From an uncultured Gemella sp. (GTDB lineage Bacteria > Bacillota > Bacilli > Staphylococcales > Gemellaceae), in contig NZ_CAAFUZ010000024.1 in NCBI RefSeq assembly GCF_900766305.1, positions 1 through 49,827 on the forward strand: a stretch of DNA of 49,827 bases, read 5' to 3'. Every line of letters begins with the position of its first letter. The first letter of the stretch is position 1. Under the pieces are notes generated by a model that did not search any database, was not told where the DNA came from, and worked only from the letters and a program-made list of their open reading frames with translations. This document shows positions 40,756 through 49,710 of the stretch, in pieces. The position numbers and the translations under genes are program-made.

Positions 40756-42975
40756 ATGAAGAAAAAAAATTATACATTAGCGTCAGCTACAATCGTAGGA
40801 TTAGCAATTGCAACTTCAGGAGGAGCTGCGTTCGCAGATGAGTCAACAACACCAGCTCCTACAACGCCTGTGACTTCTGCAACAGCTGCGCCATCGACAA
40901 CACCTTCAGAGGCTCCATCAACTGGGAATGCAAGACCATCTAATCAACCAAGTGCCAATACAGAACCATCAACAGCATCAGTACAAAAAACAGCTGAAAA
41001 AGACTTAGTATTGGTTCACACTAATGATGTTCACGGACGTATCGTGGAAGAAAAAGGTCGTGATAAAAATACATCAGTTGTTGGGGATGCAAAATTAGCT
41101 ACAGTAATTGAAAATGAACGTGCTAAAAAAGATCAAACAACAGTAGTGGTAGATGCAGGGGATGCTTTCCAAGGGTTACCAATCTCTAACTCAACAAAAG
41201 GTGAAGCTCGTGCTGAAATTTTAAACAAAATGAATTACGATGCTATGGCTGTAGGAAACCACGAGTTTGACTTTGGTTTAGATGAAGCTAAAAAGTATAA
41301 ACAAATTTTAAAGTTTCCGCTATTAAGCTCAAATACTTATGTTAATGGCGCACGTTTATTTGAAGCATCTACAATCATCGATAAAGATAAAAGTGTTAAA
41401 GGTGATGAGGTTGTTGTTATTGGGGTAACAACACCAGAAACTGCTACAAAAACACACCCTAAAAATGTTCAAGGTGTAACATTCAAAGATCCTATTCCAG
41501 AGGTACTAAATGTAGTTAAAGAAATCCAAGCCAAAGCAAAAGCTACTGGAGATGATTATAAAACATATGTAATTTTAGCTCACCTTGGAGTAGATACAAC
41601 AACTCCAAATGAATGGAGAGGTTCTACTCTTGCTGACGAACTATCTAAAAGTCCTTTATTAAAAGGAAAACGTGTAGTAGTAATCGACGGTCACTCTCAC
41701 ACAGTAGAATCAAAAACATATGGAGACAACGTTACTTATAATCAAACAGGAAGTTACTTAAACAACATTGGTAAAGTTACATTAAAACCAAATAGTTTAT
41801 TAGGAACTCCAAGTCTAATTAAAGCTTCAGAAACTACTAATGTAACGCCTAATGCAGAGGTGAAAAAATTAGTTGATCAAATTAAAGCGAAATATGACGC
41901 AGAAAATGCTGTAGTTGTAGTGAAAAATAGCCCTGTTGAGTTAAGTGGTACTCGTGAAAATGTTCGTGTACGCGAAACTAACTTAGGAAATGTAGTAGCT
42001 GATTCACTATATGAATATGGTCAAACTGGATTCCAAAACAAAACTGATATAGCAGTAACAAATGGTGGTGGTTTACGTGAAACTATTGCTAAAGACAAAC
42101 CTATTACAAAAGGAAGTGTAATTGCTGTTCTTCCATTCGGTAATACTATTTCTCAAATTAAAGTTACAGGTCAAAATGTATTAGATATGTTTGAAAAATC
42201 ATTAGGATCTATTTTACAAGTTGATAAAGCTGGTAAAACTGTCTTAGATGAAAATGGACAACCATTATTAGAACCAAGTGGTGGTTTCCTACATGTATCA
42301 GGAGCTAAAGTATACTACGATACAAACTTACCTTCTGGCAAACGTGTATTACGTGTAGAAGTTAAGAACCACGACACAGGTGCATATGATAAATTAGACT
42401 TAAATAAAACATACTACCTAACTACAAATGACTTCTTAGCAGCAGGTGGAGATGGATATACAATGCTAGGTGGAGCACGTGAAGAAGGGCCATCTATGGA
42501 TGTAGCATTCCAAAATTATTTAGAAAAAGCTGATTTAACTAAATATGCAGTAGTAAATCCAAACTCACGTACAATTTCTGTAGATTCAAAAACATATAAA
42601 TTTGATGCTGAAAAACCTCAATCATCAAATGGTCAAGATGCTCCAGTCTTAGTTAAAGAAGAATTAGTTGTAACACGTCATATTGATGCGGCAGGTAATG
42701 AACTTGCACCAGTAGAGCTTGGAGAAAAAGCACCTAAAGTTCTTAAAGGATATAACACAGTTTCAACATCTAAAAAAGATGGAATTACAACTCATGTATA
42801 CGGAGTAGAAAAAGCTAGCGTTAAATCTAGTGAAAAAGTTGCTGAAAAAGCTAATGTTTCTAACAGTGAAAGAAAATTACCTAATACAGGTATGAATTCA
42901 TCTAGTACAACTGCGCTTGGTTTAAGTTTAATTGCACTTGTTGGAATTGCTGTTAGACGTAAACTTTCTAAATAG
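40756..42975 (+). CDS. LPXTG cell-wall-anchored 5'-nucleotidase
   Basis: A 739-residue surface protein (from ATG 40756; GTG 40738 would add 6 residues ahead of the signal peptide). Signal peptide to about residue 28, then a Ser/Thr/Pro-rich segment. Metallophosphatase domain: HTNDVHGR, DAGDAFQG, GNHEFDFG, AHLGVD, DGHSHT. Nucleotidase C-domain: NLGNVVADSL, NGGGLRETI, LPFGNTISQ, TNDFLAAGGDGYTML. A MucBP-like segment (HIDAAGNELAP, THVYGVEK) precedes LPNTG at 708 and RRKLSK. Relatives such as S. suis SntA and S. pyogenes S5nA make adenosine or deoxyadenosine from nucleotides outside the cell. Confidence 0.92.
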   Translation: MKKKNYTLASATIVGLAIATSGGAAFADESTTPAPTTPVTSATAAPSTTPSEAPSTGNARPSNQPSANTEPSTASVQKTAEKDLVLVHTNDVHGRIVEEKGRDKNTSVVGDAKLATVIENERAKKDQTTVVVDAGDAFQGLPISNSTKGEARAEILNKMNYDAMAVGNHEFDFGLDEAKKYKQILKFPLLSSNTYVNGARLFEASTIIDKDKSVKGDEVVVIGVTTPETATKTHPKNVQGVTFKDPIPEVLNVVKEIQAKAKATGDDYKTYVILAHLGVDTTTPNEWRGSTLADELSKSPLLKGKRVVVIDGHSHTVESKTYGDNVTYNQTGSYLNNIGKVTLKPNSLLGTPSLIKASETTNVTPNAEVKKLVDQIKAKYDAENAVVVVKNSPVELSGTRENVRVRETNLGNVVADSLYEYGQTGFQNKTDIAVTNGGGLRETIAKDKPITKGSVIAVLPFGNTISQIKVTGQNVLDMFEKSLGSILQVDKAGKTVLDENGQPLLEPSGGFLHVSGAKVYYDTNLPSGKRVLRVEVKNHDTGAYDKLDLNKTYYLTTNDFLAAGGDGYTMLGGAREEGPSMDVAFQNYLEKADLTKYAVVNPNSRTISVDSKTYKFDAEKPQSSNGQDAPVLVKEELVVTRHIDAAGNELAPVELGEKAPKVLKGYNTVSTSKKDGITTHVYGVEKASVKSSEKVAEKANVSNSERKLPNTGMNSSSTTALGLSLIALVGIAVRRKLSK

Positions 42976-42998
42976 TAAAGTTAATTTGTTAATAAAAA

Positions 42999-43037
42999 AT
43001 TAAGAGTATGGATGTTTCTATACTCTTAAATTTTTTG
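42999..43037 (+). terminator. Terminator of the 5'-nucleotidase gene
   Basis: Stem TTAAGAGTAT / ATACTCTTAA with a loop, followed by ATTTTTTG. Confidence 0.88.
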
Positions 43038-43193
43038 TAGTTTCATCATTAATATTCCTATAGTACTGTTGTAGTCAAAATATTAGCGAAAACTAATTTT
43101 TTCCGTAGTGTCGTAAATCATAGTGTAGAGTAATTTATTCTTTTTTTCTACTCTTTTCGTAATAATTTTACTATATCGTTTCTCAAAAAAACA

Positions 43194-43222
43194 TTGACAA
43201 GGGTTTCTTATCTTGATATACT
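43194..43222 (+). promoter_or_regulatory. Promoter of the T-box leader
   Basis: TTGACA (43194-43199), 17 bases, extended -10 TGATATACT. Confidence 0.75.
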
Positions 43223-43248
43223 TATATCACAATAAAAAATTACACTTT

Positions 43249-43511
43249 GAAAAGAAGAGTAGTAGTTGATATTTGCTTAGAGAGTCTCGGTGGGTGAAAT
43301 GAGATCAAAGATGATACTATGAAGATGGTCTTTTCGTGTTAGTAGTTGAATAGTTAAACTACTACGGGATAGCCCGATACAGCTAGGAGTATTAAAATGG
43401 TATTTTAGTACTTTTTGAGATGGTATTTGTGAAAATACTATAAATCAAGGTGGTAACACGTCTATAGATACGTCCTTGTGGAAGTTAATAGCTTCTACAA
43501 GGGCTTTTTTC
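43249..43511 (+). promoter_or_regulatory. T-box riboswitch before a peptide-binding protein gene
   Basis: Stem I is closed by GAAAAGA / TCTTTTC and carries AGAGAGTCTCGGTGGGTG. The antiterminator T-box sequence AAGGTGGTAACACG is at 43447-43460. The terminator is CCTTGTGGAAG / CTTCTACAAGG followed by a T-run (43473-43512). The specifier loop around 43318-43328 (TATGAAGATGG) allows AUG (Met) or GAU (Asp); I cannot choose from sequence alone. Uncharged tRNA would permit transcription. Confidence 0.88.
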
Positions 43512-43539
43512 TTTGTGTAGGAAAAGTGAGGTAAAATTT

Positions 43540-45354
43540 ATGAAAAAAAATAATAAGAAAATAACAAAAGTTGTTAGTTCTAGTTTAGCTTTAACATTAT
43601 TATTAGCAGGTTGTGCTACTAATCAAAATAAGAAAACAGGGGATATTACAAAACCATCGGTTGAATTTAAAACTTTAGTTCAAAATGATGGAAATGCGGT
43701 ATCAGACAGTCATTTAAAAGTAGGAATTTTATCAGCAGATCCACTTACAGGAATGTTTAATCCAATATTCTTCTTACAAGCAACGGATTATTATGTTATG
43801 AGAGATACAATGCTTTATACATTTGCATTGGATAAAGACTACAGATTAAAACAAGATGATAATGAAGCTCCTGCGAAATTCCATTTAGATAAAGAGAAAA
43901 AAGAAGCAACAATTACTCTAAGAAAAGATCTGAAATGGAACAATGGTGAAGATGTTACTGCTGATGACATAATTGCTACATATAATTTAATGGGGAATCC
44001 TAAATATGTAGAAAATATCAGATATTCTTCTGATTATGAAGTAATCGAAGGAATGAAAGAATATCATGAAGGTAAAGCTTCATCGATAAAAGGTATAGAG
44101 AAGAAAGATGATAAAACAGTGGTAATTAAATACACAGATGTTAGACCATCATTGCTATGGGGTAATGGTTTTATCACTACATTCTTGAATAAAGCACAGG
44201 TTGAAGAAGCATCTAAAGATTTTGCAAAATTCTCTGGTGCTAATCTAAATACAAAACCACTATCATATGGTCCATATTACTTAGACAAACAGGTTAATGG
44301 AGAAAGTGTTCTAGCTAAACAAAATCCTCATTTCTTTAATAAAGATAAAGTAAAAGTAAAAGAAATAGAATTTAAAGCTGTGTCACCATCACAAGCAGCA
44401 TCAGTTATTAAAAATGGAGATGTAGACTACATTCGTTCTCTTAGCCCAAATATTTGGGAAGGGATAAAAGATTCTAAAAATGGAGATGTTTTAGGTCAAA
44501 CAGATCTTTATGTGTCATATGTAGGATTTAAATTAGGTAAATTTGATAAAAAAGAAGGAAAAGTTCTAACTGATACAAGCGGAAAATTAGGCGATGCAAA
44601 ATTAAGACAAGCTTTTGGATACGCAGTAGATTGGGATCAAATTAATGATAAACTATTTAAAGGATTAAGATATACACCAACTGGTTCAGGATTCTTCCCA
44701 CCTAGAATAGAATTAGCAGTTAACCCTAATGGTAAAAAATTCAAAAAAGATGTAGAAAAAGCTAAAAAATTATTAGATGAAGCAGGATATAAAGATACTG
44801 ATGGAGACGGATTACGTGAAAACAAAAATGGTGAGAAATTAGTATTTAATTATGCTGCAAGAAATACTGGTAGTGATTTAGATCAAGCATTAGCGGATAA
44901 TTTCATTAAATCATGGAAAGAAGTAGGTCTTGATGTTAAATTGGTAGATGGTAAATTATTATCGCCAAAAGATTGGTCAACAAGAGTACAAGCGGATGAT
45001 CCTTCTATTGATATTTTCCAAGGGGCATGGGGATTCTTTAATAATCCAAACCCTAACTATATAGCCGGTGGAACTTCTAAATTAAATTTACCTAGATATA
45101 TAGATGAAACTCTAGCGAAAGATTTAGAAGCGATTGATTCAAAAGATTCATTTGATGATAATAAAATAAAAGAAGCGTTTAATAAATTTGATAATGACTT
45201 TGCTGAGGTTGCACCATGGTTACCTTTAAGCTGGAGTACAGATATAGTATGGGTAAATAAACGAGTGAAAAATATAGATCTTAAAAAATACAATACTTTT
45301 GAACAACAATTCTACGAACTTGAATTGACTTCAGATAAAGGTATTAAAAGCTAA
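43540..45354 (+). CDS. Oligopeptide ABC transporter substrate-binding lipoprotein (family 5)
   Basis: A 604-residue lipoprotein: signal with lipobox LLLAGCAT, then the SBP_bac_5 fold (LRKDLKWNNGEDVTADDIIATYNLM, SYGPYYLDKQVNGES, DAKLRQAFGYAVDWDQIN, AKKLLDEAGYKDTDGDGLREN). It binds peptides outside the cell for an Opp-type importer. ATG 43540 follows GTGAGG by 8 bases; a longer reading from TTG 43513 lacks an RBS. No permease or ATPase genes follow, so it must work with components encoded elsewhere. A T-box controls it, tying its expression to charging of one tRNA. Confidence 0.9.
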   Translation: MKKNNKKITKVVSSSLALTLLLAGCATNQNKKTGDITKPSVEFKTLVQNDGNAVSDSHLKVGILSADPLTGMFNPIFFLQATDYYVMRDTMLYTFALDKDYRLKQDDNEAPAKFHLDKEKKEATITLRKDLKWNNGEDVTADDIIATYNLMGNPKYVENIRYSSDYEVIEGMKEYHEGKASSIKGIEKKDDKTVVIKYTDVRPSLLWGNGFITTFLNKAQVEEASKDFAKFSGANLNTKPLSYGPYYLDKQVNGESVLAKQNPHFFNKDKVKVKEIEFKAVSPSQAASVIKNGDVDYIRSLSPNIWEGIKDSKNGDVLGQTDLYVSYVGFKLGKFDKKEGKVLTDTSGKLGDAKLRQAFGYAVDWDQINDKLFKGLRYTPTGSGFFPPRIELAVNPNGKKFKKDVEKAKKLLDEAGYKDTDGDGLRENKNGEKLVFNYAARNTGSDLDQALADNFIKSWKEVGLDVKLVDGKLLSPKDWSTRVQADDPSIDIFQGAWGFFNNPNPNYIAGGTSKLNLPRYIDETLAKDLEAIDSKDSFDDNKIKEAFNKFDNDFAEVAPWLPLSWSTDIVWVNKRVKNIDLKKYNTFEQQFYELELTSDKGIKS

Positions 45355-45736
45355 ATATAAATAAAAACATACGTTATATGATAAGACTTATGAATATAGT
45401 TTAAATTCTGATAGTTAGGTATAGTGATTCAGAGAAGACTAAAATTTATAATCTAATAAAAAATATGTTGAGCGGCTTAATAAAATTAATTCTTAAGGGA
45501 TTGTAATTTTTGAGTCGCTCTCTTTAAAGGATTATTATCCCTAAATATTATACAAATTTTAAAAATAATGAAATAAAGGTCTTTATCAAAAAAAATTGTG
45601 AAATAATAATATTTTATTAGAATTATTGTATTGATAATAAATATTATTGGATGGAAAAATTTTCTTAAATATGGTAAAATAAAGTATTGAGAAATCAACG
45701 ATTAAATTTCTAATGAAAGAGATTAAAGGAGATTAT
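45355..45736. other. Intergenic spacer between the oligopeptide-binding gene and korA
   Basis: No gene is seen. It contains hairpin repeat copy 3 (45467-45526). AT-rich DNA follows, with a likely korA promoter near 45670-45690. Confidence 0.5.
45467..45526. repeat. Dispersed hairpin repeat, copy 3
   Basis: Arms GAGCGGCTTAATAAAATT and GTAATTTTTGAGTCGCTCTC pair imperfectly. The right arm shares TTTTTGAGTCGCTC with the hairpin at 15716-15773. It is the only hairpin after the oligopeptide-binding gene and may terminate it. Confidence 0.65.
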
Positions 45737-47479
45737 ATGATTAATAAATTAGGATGGAAAATTGGTGGAGAACAAGGTGAAGGACTAGAAAGTACAGCCG
45801 AGATTTTCTCTACAGTAATAAATACATTAGGTTACCACATGTATTCTACAAGAGATTTCGCAAGTAGAATTAAAGGTGGTCACAGTAATAGTAAAATTTG
45901 TATTTCAGAAGAAAGAATTAATGTTATTGACTATAAGACAGACATTCTTATAGCCTTTGACCAAGCAACATTAGATAGTTATATTCCGGAATTGGATGAA
46001 AACAGTATTATTATTGCGGACGCTAAAATTAAACCAGAAATTTCAGAAGAAATTAAAGGATTAGTTGCGGTATTCCCAATTACTGATTTAGCAAAAGAAA
46101 TTGCAAATCCAATTATTAAGAACATTATTACACTTGGAATTTGTTCAGCTTTATTAGATATCGATTCAAAAATATTCTACGATATGATTGAAGCAAAATT
46201 CTCTAGTAAAGGTGAGGAAATCGTAAATACTAACATTCAAGCCTTCGATAAAGGTCGTGAAATTATGAATGAATTCATGGCTGAAAATAATATTAATGAT
46301 AAGTATTATCTAAAAAAATTAAACCCAACTCACAAAAATATGTGGTTAGTTGGTAACCATGCAGCGGGTCTTGGTGCATTAGCGGCAGGATGTAGAATGT
46401 ATGCAGGATATCCAATTACACCAGCTACAGAAATAATGGAATATTTATTCGATAAACTTCCACTAGTAAATGGTGCGTATATCCAAACAGAAGATGAGAT
46501 TGCAGCGTTAGGTGTAGCTATCGGAGCAAACTTCGCAGGTGTTCGTGCTATGACGGCTACTTCAGGACCAGGTATCTCACTAATGACTGAGTTCTTAGGT
46601 ATGGCAGCAATGGCAGAACAACCAGTTGTTATAGTCGATGTTCAAAGGGGTGGACCTTCTTCAGGGCTTCCGACAAAAACTGAGCAATCAGATATTTTCC
46701 ACGCAGTATATGGTGGAACAGGGGATGCTTCTCGTATTGTATTAGCTCCAACATCTGTAGAAGATTGTTTCTACACTATGATTGATGCATTCAATATGGC
46801 AGAAAAATATCAAACACCTGTTATTGTCTTAATGGATTTACAATTAGGTATGAACAAATCTACAGTACCTAACTTTGATTTTAGTAAAGTTCAAATCGAT
46901 CGTGGTAATCTATTAAAACAAGAAGAAATCACAGAAGAGGATATCATTTACTTCAAACGTTATGCGACAGATGTATTAGTTTCAAACAGAACTATCCCAG
47001 GTCAAAAAGGTGGAATCCACAACGCAAACAGTTATGAACACTCTGTTGTAGGATTACCTTCTGAGGTTAAACGTAACACAGTACGTCAAAAAGAAAAACG
47101 TTCTAACAAGATTGAATCTGCATTAGTAGAAAAACCATTTATCTTAAATGAATATAACGATGAAAAAGATATTCTATTAGTAGGTGTAAATTCAACATAT
47201 GGAGTTCTAAATAAAGCTGCTAAGCAATTACAAGAACAAGGTATGAAGATTGATACTATGCATATTCGTCAAATTTATCCAGTTGCTCAACCTATTCGTG
47301 ATGCATTTGATAAATATAGAAAAATCTATATTGTCGAGCACAATCACAATAAACAGTTACGTACAGTAATAGCAAGTAAATATCACAATTCAGAAAAAAT
47401 TGGTAGTTTACTGAAATATAATGGAGATATCTATTATACTCACGAACTTGTTGAACAATTACTAGAGGAGGAGAAATAG
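45737..47479 (+). CDS. korA: 2-oxoacid:ferredoxin oxidoreductase alpha subunit (KorA, gamma-alpha fusion)
   Basis: A 580-residue fused gamma-alpha subunit. The gamma domain (1-190) shows GGEQGEGLESTAEIF and SRIKGGHSNSKI. The alpha pyrimidine-binding domain (from about 200) shows GNHAAGLGALAAGCRMYAGY, PITPATEIME, EDEIAALGVAIGANFAG and TSGPGISLMTEFLG. The C-terminal core-binding part ends with IVEHNHNKQL. Together with KorB it oxidises 2-oxoglutarate (or a related 2-oxoacid) with CoA and ferredoxin. ATG 45737 is chosen after AAAGGAG; an in-frame ATG at 45713 precedes that RBS. Confidence 0.9.
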   Translation: MINKLGWKIGGEQGEGLESTAEIFSTVINTLGYHMYSTRDFASRIKGGHSNSKICISEERINVIDYKTDILIAFDQATLDSYIPELDENSIIIADAKIKPEISEEIKGLVAVFPITDLAKEIANPIIKNIITLGICSALLDIDSKIFYDMIEAKFSSKGEEIVNTNIQAFDKGREIMNEFMAENNINDKYYLKKLNPTHKNMWLVGNHAAGLGALAAGCRMYAGYPITPATEIMEYLFDKLPLVNGAYIQTEDEIAALGVAIGANFAGVRAMTATSGPGISLMTEFLGMAAMAEQPVVIVDVQRGGPSSGLPTKTEQSDIFHAVYGGTGDASRIVLAPTSVEDCFYTMIDAFNMAEKYQTPVIVLMDLQLGMNKSTVPNFDFSKVQIDRGNLLKQEEITEEDIIYFKRYATDVLVSNRTIPGQKGGIHNANSYEHSVVGLPSEVKRNTVRQKEKRSNKIESALVEKPFILNEYNDEKDILLVGVNSTYGVLNKAAKQLQEQGMKIDTMHIRQIYPVAQPIRDAFDKYRKIYIVEHNHNKQLRTVIASKYHNSEKIGSLLKYNGDIYYTHELVEQLLEEEK

Positions 47480-47480
47480 T

Positions 47481-48353
47481 TTGAAAGTAACATTAAAAGA
47501 TTATAAAAACGATGTTAAGCCCGATTGGTGTGCCGGTTGTGGAGACTTCTCGGTACTTGCGGGTATAAATAGAGCTGTTGTAAATCTAGGAATTAAGCCT
47601 GAGAATGTTGTAATCTCTGCAGGGATTGGATGTTCTGGGAAAATCAGTGGATATACAAAAGCATATGGAGTTCAAGGATTGCACGGACGTTCACTACCAG
47701 TTGCTCAAGGGATAAAATTAGCTAACCAAGACCTAACAGTTTTCGCTATGGGTGGAGACGGTGATGGATATGCCATTGGTATTGGTCACGCAGTTCACGC
47801 TATGAAGCGTAATGTAAATATGACATACGTAGTAATGGATAACCAACTTTATGCATTAACAAAAGGGCAAATGTCACCTAAGTCTGATGAAGGTTTAGTA
47901 ACTACTACAACCCTGGAAGGTGTAATGGAAAAACCATTATCAGCTATGAAAATTGCCTTATCTTGTGAAGTTACATTCCTAGCGCAAGCATTTACTGGTG
48001 ATATGAAAGAAATGATGCAAATCTTCGAAGAAGCGGTTAACCATGATGGATTCTCACTAGTTAACGTATTCAGTCCATGTAAAACATATAACTACAAAAA
48101 CACGCCAGCATGGTATAAAGAACACTTAACAAAACTTTCTGATATCGAAGGTTATGATAATACTAATAAATTAGAAGCGTATAGAGTCTTAGAAGAATAC
48201 AACGACCTTGTAACAGGGGTAATCTACAAAAATGAGAAAAAACCTCATTACGAAGATACTTTACGTAATTATAAACGAGATGAACCTATTGCTCATCAAA
48301 ACCTAGAACTTAGTGAGGAATTATTTAACTCGTTATGTGATGAATTCAGATAA
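47481..48353 (+). CDS. korB: 2-oxoacid:ferredoxin oxidoreductase beta subunit (KorB)
   Basis: A 290-residue TPP-binding subunit: WCAGCGDFSVLAGI, GIGCSGKISGY, LHGRSLPVAQGIKLA, GGDGDGYAIGIGH (Mg-TPP motif), MDNQLYALTKGQMSP, NVFSPCKTYN. The start is TTG 47481, 7 bases after GGAGGAG, one base beyond the korA stop. Cysteines near the N-terminus fit the [4Fe-4S] site. Confidence 0.92.
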   Translation: MKVTLKDYKNDVKPDWCAGCGDFSVLAGINRAVVNLGIKPENVVISAGIGCSGKISGYTKAYGVQGLHGRSLPVAQGIKLANQDLTVFAMGGDGDGYAIGIGHAVHAMKRNVNMTYVVMDNQLYALTKGQMSPKSDEGLVTTTTLEGVMEKPLSAMKIALSCEVTFLAQAFTGDMKEMMQIFEEAVNHDGFSLVNVFSPCKTYNYKNTPAWYKEHLTKLSDIEGYDNTNKLEAYRVLEEYNDLVTGVIYKNEKKPHYEDTLRNYKRDEPIAHQNLELSEELFNSLCDEFR

Positions 48354-48363
48354 GAGGTAAAAT

Positions 48364-48633
48364 ATGAAATTAAAAAGAATATTATTGCCATTAGCTGTAG
48401 CTTATGCAGGGTATCGTGTTTATCAAAAAACAGAAGAACAAGAATTAAATAATGATCATATAGATAGGTGTAGAAATAAATTAATCGCACTAGGTTACGA
48501 TGTTATAGATAGCTATACGCTAAACTTAAAAGAAAACTCATATTTAATGTTCTATTTTGATAATAACAATATCGAATATGAAGTGCGTTATAATAAAGAA
48601 AGTGAAACAATAGAGTACATAAAAGAGGTATAA
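48364..48633 (+). CDS. Small membrane-associated protein of unknown function
   Basis: An 89-residue protein not recognised. A short hydrophobic N-terminus (ILLPLAVAYAGYRVY) follows a basic start, which suggests membrane association, then a mixed soluble part with LIALGYDVIDSYTLN and NNIEYEVRYNKES. It sits 10 bases after korB and 4 bases before the aminopeptidase, so it is clearly in the operon. GAGGTAAAAT precedes the ATG. Confidence 0.6.
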   Translation: MKLKRILLPLAVAYAGYRVYQKTEEQELNNDHIDRCRNKLIALGYDVIDSYTLNLKENSYLMFYFDNNNIEYEVRYNKESETIEYIKEV

Positions 48634-48637
48634 GAAA

Positions 48638-49699
48638 ATGAGTAAATCAATAGAAAGATTCAGAGAATTAACAATGTTAGACGGAACATCAGGGTTTGAA
48701 AGTGAAATTTCAAAATATTTAGAAGAGAATTTATCTAAATATGCTGATGAGATTAAGTTCGATAATCTTGGTGGAATCTATGCTATTAAAAAGTCTAAAA
48801 AAGAAAATGCTAAAACTGTTATGATTTCAGCTCACATGGATGAAGTTGGATTTATCGTAACTAAAGTATTACCAAATGGTATGCTTAAATTCGAAACACT
48901 TGGTGGTTTTAGGGAAGATGTTCTTTTAGCTCAAACTTACACAGTAACTTCATATGAAGGAAAAAAATTCACTGGAGTAATAGGGTCAATACCTAAACAC
49001 TTCACTGCAGGAGTAGCGCAAAATGTAAAAATTAGCGATATGACTATAGATGTAGGTGCAGCTTCAAGAGAAGAAGCATTAGCGATGGGAATTCGTGAAG
49101 GGGCATTTGTTACACCAAAAACAACATTCGAACAACTTACTGAAAATAGATTTATGAGTAAAGCTGTTGATAACCGTTACGGATGTGTAATTATTACAGA
49201 AATATTAGAAGAATTTGCTGAAAAAGAATTAGACTTCAATCTAGTAGTTTGTGCTACTGTTCAAGAAGAAGTAGGTCTTCGTGGCGCAACAGTGGCAGCA
49301 AATATGATTAAACCTGATGTATGTTTCGTTGTAGACTGTAGTCCGGCAAACGACATGGATGGAAAAGAAACAAGTAATGGTCGCTTAGGAGAAGGATTCT
49401 TAGTAAGATTAGTTGATAGAACTATGGTACTTCGTGCTAACATGAGAGAAAAAATCGTAGCACTTGCTGAAGAAAATGGAATTAAATACCAATACTTCAC
49501 TTCACCAGGAGGAACAGATGCTGGTAATATTCACCAAGCATTAAATGGTATTCCAACAACTGTAATCGGTATTTGTGCACGTTATATTCACACTCATAAT
49601 GCAGTATTCGATATCCGTGATTACTACGCAGCTAAATCAATTTTAGGAAAATTATTAGAAACTATCGATGATAAATTCATTGAAGATGTGAGAAAATAA
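48638..49699 (+). CDS. pepA: M42 family glutamyl aminopeptidase / deblocking aminopeptidase
   Basis: A 353-residue M42 metallopeptidase: metal ligands in ISAHMDEVGFIVT, AVDNRYGCVI, the general-base pair in TVQEEVGLRGA, VDCSPANDM, and SPGGTDAGNIH plus RYIHTHNAV. It removes N-terminal residues (glutamyl in lactococcal PepA) inside the cell. It ends the korAB operon and has RBS in AAGAGGT. Substrate class is from family. Confidence 0.9.
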   Translation: MSKSIERFRELTMLDGTSGFESEISKYLEENLSKYADEIKFDNLGGIYAIKKSKKENAKTVMISAHMDEVGFIVTKVLPNGMLKFETLGGFREDVLLAQTYTVTSYEGKKFTGVIGSIPKHFTAGVAQNVKISDMTIDVGAASREEALAMGIREGAFVTPKTTFEQLTENRFMSKAVDNRYGCVIITEILEEFAEKELDFNLVVCATVQEEVGLRGATVAANMIKPDVCFVVDCSPANDMDGKETSNGRLGEGFLVRLVDRTMVLRANMREKIVALAEENGIKYQYFTSPGGTDAGNIHQALNGIPTTVIGICARYIHTHNAVFDIRDYYAAKSILGKLLETIDDKFIEDVRK

Positions 49700-49710
49700 A
49701 ACGAAAAATG

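Noticed and set aside
45486..45698. Minus-strand 70-codon frame in the spacer before korA
   Set aside because: Very AT-rich low-complexity translation with no RBS; it runs through the hairpin repeat and the likely korA promoter.
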